Source: DATBGS01 sp036557885 (GTDB taxonomy: Bacteria; Chloroflexota; Ktedonobacteria; Ktedonobacterales; DATBGS01). Taken from it: a stretch of 64,000 nucleotides of DNA. The DNA lies in contig DATBGS010000129.1 of assembly GCA_036557885.1 (NCBI GenBank), forward strand, positions 1 through 64,000, read 5' to 3'. Under the pieces are notes generated by a model. The model worked only from the letters and a program-made list of their open reading frames with translations. It was not told the origin of the DNA and did not search any database. Numbering within the stretch: position 1 is the first letter of the stretch; every line of letters starts with the position of its first letter. The position numbers were made by a program, and so were the translations under genes. Of the stretch, positions 59,408 to 64,000 are shown piece by piece.

Positions 59408-59584
59408 AACGTGCCTGGCGACTAAAGATCGCGGCTAAGGGCCTGCGGCCACCAAACCTGCCTGCGCAGGTTCCCTCAGCCCCAATGGAGCCATGCGTCC
59501 TGCTGGTGGGGGCGGTGGGAGTCCGCGCAGGCGGACTTGGCGGCGGAACGCCCTTAGCCGCGATCTTTAGTCGCCAGGCACGTT
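59408..59584. repeat. MITE-like inverted pair of triple-hairpin elements, 35-bp perfect arms
   Basis: The arms 59408-59442 and 59550-59584 are exact inverted copies starting AACGTGCCTGGCGACTAAAG. Each arm continues into hairpins 2 and 3 of the dispersed element (AACCTGC-CTGC-GCAGGTT on the left, AGTCCGC-CTGC-GCGGACT on the right), with about 45 bp of unique sequence between them. Total length is 177 bp, no coding capacity. Confidence 0.85.
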
Positions 59585-59626
59585 GCCCCATGAGAAGCAT
59601 TCGCCTTTAGCGACGATTAGCCAGTG

Positions 59627-59685
59627 GGTCGCCCTGCCCCTGCTTTGAGGGGTGGCGCTACGGCCCCGCCCGCGCCACAAGCAGC
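59627..59685. repeat. REP-like copy upstream of the CxCxxC mini-protein
   Basis: GCCCCTGCTTTGAGGGGTGGCGCTACGG followed by CCGCGCCACAAG; related to the copies at 6775, 21490 and 57725. Confidence 0.55.
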
Positions 59686-59703
59686 AAGAGTAAGGAGAAA
59701 GAT

Positions 59704-59907
59704 ATGTTAGACGATCACCTGATAGAAGATGGCTGGTGCCCTTGCCCGAAGTGTCGGCTGGGGCGGCGGCGAGGCATTCGGGGCGATATGCACCGCTATG
59801 ACGACATCCACGCCGAGGATGTCAGTTGGTCGTTTAAGGTGTTTTGTCGGTGCCGTCGCTGCCGCGCGGTGCGGCGCACGCTGGCCCACAGGGTGATTCG
59901 AGCATAA
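59704..59907 (+). CDS. Basic 67-aa protein with two CxCxxC motifs
   Basis: A small, basic protein of unknown function. Cys12, 14 and 17 (CPCPKC) and Cys48, 50 and 53 (CRCRRC) form two identical C-x-C-x-x-C motifs 30 residues apart, likely binding one or two zinc ions, or perhaps a cluster. AAGGAGAAAGAT directly before the ATG and the strict Cys spacing support it as a real gene. The rest is rich in Arg and His (RRRGIRGDMHRYDDIH), compatible with nucleic-acid binding. It lies between the TIR-WD40 gene and plsC. Confidence 0.7.
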   Translation: MLDDHLIEDGWCPCPKCRLGRRRGIRGDMHRYDDIHAEDVSWSFKVFCRCRRCRAVRRTLAHRVIRA

Positions 59908-59932
59908 CTTGTTTAGTACCTGCTTGAACAAA

Positions 59933-60646
59933 TCAAGAGAGGGAAGTACCTGGCTCATCTGGCGCCAGCGTTACCAGTTCTGTCGGGGCTGGTTCGCCTG
60001 TGGGCAGGGCGGGGCGGTAGTAGCCCTGGTAGTCGGTGGGGAGCAAGGCGGCCACGCGCTGCATCATTTCGTCGGTGGCAAGCACCAGCGCCTGTTTCTG
60101 GCTGATCTTGGGGGACAGGGTTGGCTGATACGGTTCGCCTACCGTGACCCGCACCGGCCAGCGCCGAAAGAGGTTCCAGGGCAGTTCGCGGGGATTCCAG
60201 ATGTGCTCTGAGCCGGTGATCGCCACTGGCAGGATGGTGGCTTTGCTTTTGAGCGCCAGCAGCGCCGCGCCGGGCTGCGCTTTGATCATGCCGCGCTTGC
60301 CCTTGGGATAGGTGCCCTCTGGGAACATGAGGACGGCGTGCCCGGCCTCCAGGTGCTCCAGTACCAGCCGCACCGCCTCGCGGTCCGATTGTCCACGGCG
60401 CACAGGAATCGCGTCCATTTTGCGGGCCGCAGGGCCAATGATCGGCCAGGAGAACATCTCTACTTTGGCGAGAATAGAGAATGGCCTGGGCAGGTCTATG
60501 CCGAGGGCCAGCGGATCAATCAGGCCAAGATGGTTGGAGACAATCAAGACCCCGCCTTCGGCGGGGACGCGCTCCATGCCGCTGATGCGTCGCTTCATTG
60601 TGAGCAAAACGATCAGGCGGCAGATGGTGAGAATCAGCCAGCGCAT
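59933..60646 (-). CDS. 1-acyl-sn-glycerol-3-phosphate acyltransferase family (PlsC-like)
   Basis: A 237-residue acyltransferase. The catalytic H-x4-D motif is NHLGLIDP (His39, Asp44); FPEGTYPKGKRG is the glycerol-phosphate-binding motif III, and ILPVAITGSEHIW motif IV. A hydrophobic N-terminus (LILTICRLIVLLT) would anchor it to the membrane. It transfers an acyl group to lysophosphatidate or a related lipid in phospholipid synthesis. It is divergent from the next gene on the right and convergent with the mini-protein gene. Confidence 0.92.
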   Translation of the reverse strand: MRWLILTICRLIVLLTMKRRISGMERVPAEGGVLIVSNHLGLIDPLALGIDLPRPFSILAKVEMFSWPIIGPAARKMDAIPVRRGQSDREAVRLVLEHLEAGHAVLMFPEGTYPKGKRGMIKAQPGAALLALKSKATILPVAITGSEHIWNPRELPWNLFRRWPVRVTVGEPYQPTLSPKISQKQALVLATDEMMQRVAALLPTDYQGYYRPALPTGEPAPTELVTLAPDEPGTSLS

Positions 60647-60854
60647 AGTGTGCTTTCATAGGTGCAAAAGGTCTCTAACTGGCTTTATTGTACCACGCGC
60701 GCCGCACCTCGCCCCCGATGCAGACGCGATTGGAGGTGGGCGGCGGGTTTGACGCGGCTGGAGTTCGGCGGTATAGTCAGGAAGTGGATGAAGGGCTGGC
60801 TTTCCTGGCTCCCTGCTTTTCTCTTGTGTTCTTTTTCAAAGTTTGGTTGGCTTT

Positions 60855-61100
60855 ATGGTGCATTATTTCAAGGGACGTAATCTTACGCATCTGGGCTGCG
60901 CGCTGGGCGTCACAGTGGGGCTGACGCTGGGCTTGATTCTGGGCGCGATTCTGGCCTATTCGACTTCTTTGACGGTAGTGGGCTGGCTGGTTTTTGGGCT
61001 GACGTTTGGCGTGGGCCTTGCCGGGTGGGTGCTTGGCGCGGTCTTCACCCACAAGAACAGCACTGAGCGCCAGGATGCCCCCGATGCTTCGCGTATGTAG
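60855..61100 (+). CDS. Small two-helix membrane protein, unknown function
   Basis: An 81-residue protein with two Gly-rich membrane helices (CALGVTVGLTLGLILGAILA and VVGWLVFGLTFGVGLAGWVLG) joined by a short loop YSTSLT. The C-terminus is polar (FTHKNSTERQDAPDASRM). The glycine spacing suggests tight helix packing. No strong ribosome-binding site is seen before ATG 60855, so the start and perhaps the gene itself are uncertain. Confidence 0.5.
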   Translation: MVHYFKGRNLTHLGCALGVTVGLTLGLILGAILAYSTSLTVVGWLVFGLTFGVGLAGWVLGAVFTHKNSTERQDAPDASRM

Positions 61101-61166
61101 TGTGGTGTGTTACGTGTGCGACAATGCAGAAAAAGCGCATTGAGCAACAAGAGGAGGGACAGAGCA

Positions 61167-61841
61167 ATGGGTCTGTATGCGGATAGCGCGTATCTGCCCG
61201 ATGTGGAGCGCGCCTGTACCCATCTGGAGTTGGCGGGGGTGACAACCAACCCCAGCATTTTGCTGGCGGCCTGGCAGCGCGGGCAAACGCTGACTGATCT
61301 GGAGGTGGCGCGGGCGCTGCTGGCAGTGACATCTGGCCTGGTGTTTATGCAGCCAACCGGGGAGACGGTTGAGGCGCTCTGGCAGCATGCCGAGCGTTAT
61401 CTGGCGGTGTCGCCGCAGCAGGTGGTGCTCAAGCTGCCCCTGACGGCAAACGGGATGCAGGTGGCGCGGCGGCTGCGCGGGATGCAGGCGACGTTTGCGT
61501 TTACCTGTGTCTTCACGGTGGCTCAGGCATATTGCGCGGCAATGGCTGGCGCGCGCTTTGTCATTCCCTATTACGGGCGGCTGCGCCGCGCCGGGGCAGA
61601 TGCCAGCGAGCGCATCGAAGGGATGTCCAGGCTGCTCAACGCGCAGGCGCCGGGGGTGCGCGTGCTGGCCGCGAGCATTAAAAATGCCACTGATGCTACC
61701 GAAGCGCTGCTGGCGGGCGCGCACGACCTGACCGCCGCGCCGGAAGTGCTGGAAGCCATGCTCACCGACCCATTGACGGATATAGCGGTTGAGCAGTTTG
61801 AGCGCGATTGGGGTGCCCTGGCCCTGGCTCCTCACCCCTAG
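61167..61841 (+). CDS. Transaldolase/fructose-6-phosphate aldolase family protein
   Basis: A 224-residue TIM-barrel aldolase of the small TalC/FSA type. DSAYLPDVERA and TTNPSILLAA open the barrel, VVLKLPLT contains the Schiff-base Lys, FTCVFTVAQAYCAAMAGARF and FVIPYYGRLRRAG the substrate loop, and VLAASIKNATDA the phosphate site. It would interconvert sugar phosphates in the pentose phosphate pathway or cleave fructose-6-phosphate. ATG 61167 has GAGGAGGG before it. The stop overlaps the convergent zinc-ribbon gene by 4 bp. Confidence 0.9.
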   Translation: MGLYADSAYLPDVERACTHLELAGVTTNPSILLAAWQRGQTLTDLEVARALLAVTSGLVFMQPTGETVEALWQHAERYLAVSPQQVVLKLPLTANGMQVARRLRGMQATFAFTCVFTVAQAYCAAMAGARFVIPYYGRLRRAGADASERIEGMSRLLNAQAPGVRVLAASIKNATDATEALLAGAHDLTAAPEVLEAMLTDPLTDIAVEQFERDWGALALAPHP

Positions 61842-63340
61842 TGATCGAGGAAGCGGAAGCTGAGGAGCATCGGCTCAAAGTATTGGCTGGAAAAGTGGGT
61901 AAACTCTTCCTGATGTGATTGATAGAAGATGACATAGCCGCGCCCGTTATAGATCAGCGCCAGGGTGGACAGTTGTAAGTTGGTGCCATCTTGCAGAGAG
62001 AAGGCCGCATCTTCTATAGACCAGTCTTGCCCATCAATATGCGTGGTGGAGGTGTCGGGCACCCAGGTTTGTACGGAGGTGACGGTAGGCGAGGCGCGGA
62101 GGAGATTGATGGTTGCTGCGTTGATCTGGTCTGCCGTCCAGCCGCTGTACTGCGGCGAGGTGCCAACTTCAATCCAGGCATAGCTGCTTACGGCGAAGCG
62201 ATCACTCAGATAGCTTTTATCGCTGTCTCGATGGCTGGCGATGCGCTGCCAGCCGTTGGGATATTCGAGCACGACGCCGATTTGCGGGTCTTGATAGCTG
62301 GCGAACCCTGGAATCGGGGTGAGGGTGGGCAACCCTGAGGTCTGGCCGGAGAGCAGCGATTGCCAGCAATCAAGCTGCTGGCAGCGGACAAATCCCACCT
62401 GAATAGCGGCCCCGATGATTCCCAGGACCAGCACCAGGGCGGCTGCTTTTCCGAGCGTGTTCATCAGGCGGCGCCTGGGGCTTGGCTTGGGAGGTGGAGG
62501 CCGCCGGTGACGGCCTGGTCTGACGCCCGGCGGGATATTCCCCTGGGGCATGGAAGGCGGAACGATGCGCCAGCCGCGCTCCATTCCGGGGTCCAGGTCG
62601 TCCATTTCCATCTCGTCGGGGGCATAGATTGGAGGCTGCCCTGCCGGGTTCCTCGCGCCAGGCCGAGAGGGACGCAACAGCGGGGCTTCTGGAGCAAGCG
62701 GGTGCAAGTTGAAGAGTGGGGGGGCGACTGGTGGAAGGGGAGCGCCTGTGGGCGCTCGCTTCTGGGGGTGTGGGCTGTTGATCCAATCATCTTCTTCGGG
62801 GAGCGCTGGCTCATCCCAATCTTGCCCCAGATGATCGCCTCGCAGGTCTTCGTCCAGCAACTCCGAGGCGCTAAAGAGCGCTGGCCCTCCTGGGGCCTCT
62901 TCTTGTTCAGGGAAATCCAGTATGCCTGGGTCAAAAAGATCAGCAGCATTGAGCTGACCAGTGGTTGGCAGTGGCGCCTCGGCTGGGGCTGGCTGATCAA
63001 AGATGTCGGCGTCAAAGAGATCGGCGGCATTGAGAAAGCCCCCTTCCCTGGCGGGCGGCGCGGCAGGTTTGCTGCGCTGCCCAGATTCAACGCGGCGCCC
63101 TGCGTTCTGGCGCGGTTGGGCTGGTGTCGCGCCAATTTCATTGAGTACCGCCGGGTCTACCAGGTCTGAGGCATTGAAGAAGGATGGGGGTTCGGTTGTG
63201 GAGCGGGGCTGCGGGCGGTTGGGCCGGAGTGTGCCGGTCCCCTGGCTGCGCGGTGTTCTCGCCGTGCTGGTGGGGGTGCCACAGACAGGACAGACCGAGG
63301 GACGACCCCAGAGTTCAGTTGTGCAGTTAGTGCATCTCAT
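61838..63340 (-). CDS. Zinc-ribbon membrane protein with repeated NAADLFD motif
   Basis: A 500-residue protein. An N-terminal four-Cys zinc ribbon (MRCTNCTTEL...VCPVCG) opens a long disordered, Pro- and acid-rich cytoplasmic part. Within it a short motif recurs four times: FNASDLVD, LNAADLFD, LNAADLFD, FSASELLD, each followed by an acidic/hydrophobic (V/I)L(N/D) patch. A membrane helix (KAAALVLVLGIIGAAIQVGF, about 300-320) leads to an ectodomain of about 170 residues with PsbP/lipoprotein-like features (YQDPQIGVVLEYPNGWQRI). The layout matches the zinc-ribbon sensor at 24818 and the PP2C gene, but the ectodomain is different. The ribosome-binding site is weak. Confidence 0.82.
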   Translation of the reverse strand: MRCTNCTTELWGRPSVCPVCGTPTSTARTPRSQGTGTLRPNRPQPRSTTEPPSFFNASDLVDPAVLNEIGATPAQPRQNAGRRVESGQRSKPAAPPAREGGFLNAADLFDADIFDQPAPAEAPLPTTGQLNAADLFDPGILDFPEQEEAPGGPALFSASELLDEDLRGDHLGQDWDEPALPEEDDWINSPHPQKRAPTGAPLPPVAPPLFNLHPLAPEAPLLRPSRPGARNPAGQPPIYAPDEMEMDDLDPGMERGWRIVPPSMPQGNIPPGVRPGRHRRPPPPKPSPRRRLMNTLGKAAALVLVLGIIGAAIQVGFVRCQQLDCWQSLLSGQTSGLPTLTPIPGFASYQDPQIGVVLEYPNGWQRIASHRDSDKSYLSDRFAVSSYAWIEVGTSPQYSGWTADQINAATINLLRASPTVTSVQTWVPDTSTTHIDGQDWSIEDAAFSLQDGTNLQLSTLALIYNGRGYVIFYQSHQEEFTHFSSQYFEPMLLSFRFLDH

Positions 63341-63514
63341 GCGCTTCAGCCTCTTGCCTGGTGATTCTGTTCTCTTTAACGCTTGAACCCTCGGCCAGTA
63401 TACCACCTGCGGTCTTTTTGGACACTATCTAAAGTGGCATATATCGTGCGATTGGGAAAAATGGGGGATGAAAGAGATGGCTGCTTGCAAGTTGGAAGAA
63501 GGGAAAGGAATTTT

Positions 63515-64000
63515 GTGTTGACTAGCAAAGGGATATTTTTCGTGGAGCAGGTTGAGCGCCCTGATGATGAGCCATCCGCCCAGGAGTCACCGCTATTTTG
63601 GGAATCCCTGGAGGCTCCCTTTCCCCGGCGGCCACTTTCCTCTGCCTCTTCCAGCACGAAGCCTGGGGGGCAGAGAGAGGCGCCGCCAGAGGATCGAGGG
63701 AGGCCGACTTCTGCGCGGGGGGTAGGCTCTGAAGCCGAAGCCGCGCCGCTGGAGGGTGGGCAAGCGCTTGCCCAGATGACGCGCCTGGGTCAGCGGCTCA
63801 AGGAAGCAGGGGAGAATGAAGCGCTGGAACTGGCGCTTTCTTCTTTTCTGGAGCTATGTGATACGCAGTGTGGGCTGATTTTGCGCGCTTCCGATGCGGT
63901 GTATGACTTGCAGGTCGGTGTCTGCTGGAACGCTTCCGAGTCCCTGGCAGACTTGCTGGCTGCGCATCAGCCGCTGAGAGATCGGCTTCCGGCGGGACAG
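63515..64000 (+). CDS. 5' part of a GAF-domain-like gene, cut by the window end
   Basis: An open frame of at least 162 codons runs off the window. The first 85 residues are low-complexity, rich in Pro, Glu, Ser and Arg; after LAQMTRLGQRLKEAGENEAL the sequence ELALSSFLELCDTQCGLILR looks like the first helices and strand of a GAF domain, as found in sensor kinases and cyclases. The start is uncertain: GTG 63515 has GGAAAGGA upstream, and ATG 63461 is an in-frame alternative. TTGGAC (63418-63423), a 16-bp spacer and TATATC (63440-63445) could be its promoter. Confidence 0.6.
   Translation, partial: MLTSKGIFFVEQVERPDDEPSAQESPLFWESLEAPFPRRPLSSASSSTKPGGQREAPPEDRGRPTSARGVGSEAEAAPLEGGQALAQMTRLGQRLKEAGENEALELALSSFLELCDTQCGLILRASDAVYDLQVGVCWNASESLADLLAAHQPLRDRLPAGQ

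Overview
The window looks like a chromosomal segment of a filamentous, spore-forming-type Chloroflexota bacterium, most likely class Ktedonobacteria. This is inferred, not proven. The grounds are a GC-rich background, many Hanks-type Ser/Thr kinases and seven-bladed WD40 proteins built on the same AWSPDG repeat, a DEDDh exonuclease-UvrC fusion, a T-box in front of pheS, and membrane-anchored zinc-ribbon sensor proteins. No rRNA, tRNA, CRISPR array, phage module or transposase was seen.

Layout. 1-6.7 kb: a methyltransferase, a Tat-exported WD40 protein, a tetR-MFS efflux pair behind a seven-copy operator array, and a kinase with a streptogramin-lyase-like propeller. 6.8-12.1 kb: a Phe T-box followed by pheS-hom-pheT. 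12.2-16.2 kb: a pseudokinase, a WD40 protein and a sensor kinase. 16.3-21.4 kb: cvpA-like, clpP, a methyltransferase and mutS2. 21.7-26.1 kb: an internally duplicated membrane protein, a P-loop kinase, a membrane pseudokinase and a zinc-ribbon sensor. 26.2-33.6 kb: a flavin-dependent oxidoreductase, orphan genes, prfB with a programmed frameshift, a low-GC methyltransferase, the exonuclease-UvrC fusion and Uma2. 33.6-37.3 kb: nadK-recN followed by an FHA reader and a small orphan. 37.6-42.6 kb: a secreted orphan, nitronate monooxygenase, GNAT, amidohydrolase and Mrp. 42.6-47.1 kb: a PP2C phosphatase and a TPR kinase. 47.5-51.3 kb: a partial complex I operon, nuoA-nuoC-nuoD-nuoH. 51.3-55.9 kb: an SRPBCC protein plus a SWIM/helicase-associated gene pair. 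56.5-64 kb: a primary-type sigma factor, TIR-WD40, a CxCxxC mini-protein, plsC-like, an FSA-type aldolase, a membrane zinc-ribbon protein and a truncated GAF-like gene.

How the genes fit together. The signalling layer is dense. There are three kinases with intact catalytic motifs, two clear pseudokinases, one PP2C phosphatase, one FHA reader and two zinc-ribbon membrane proteins. One of these two carries the same extracytoplasmic domain as one of the kinases. The rest is mostly housekeeping: Phe-tRNA charging, proteolysis, repair, respiration and transcription.

The most unusual feature is between the genes. A dispersed element of about 65 nt is built of three consecutive hairpins, and its copies differ by compensatory changes in the stems. 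It occurs in at least eight near-complete copies, several as inverted pairs (one with 35-bp perfect arms). A second, REP-like family based on TAGCACCGGC and CCCCTGCTTTGAGGGG also occurs, partly inside coding sequences.
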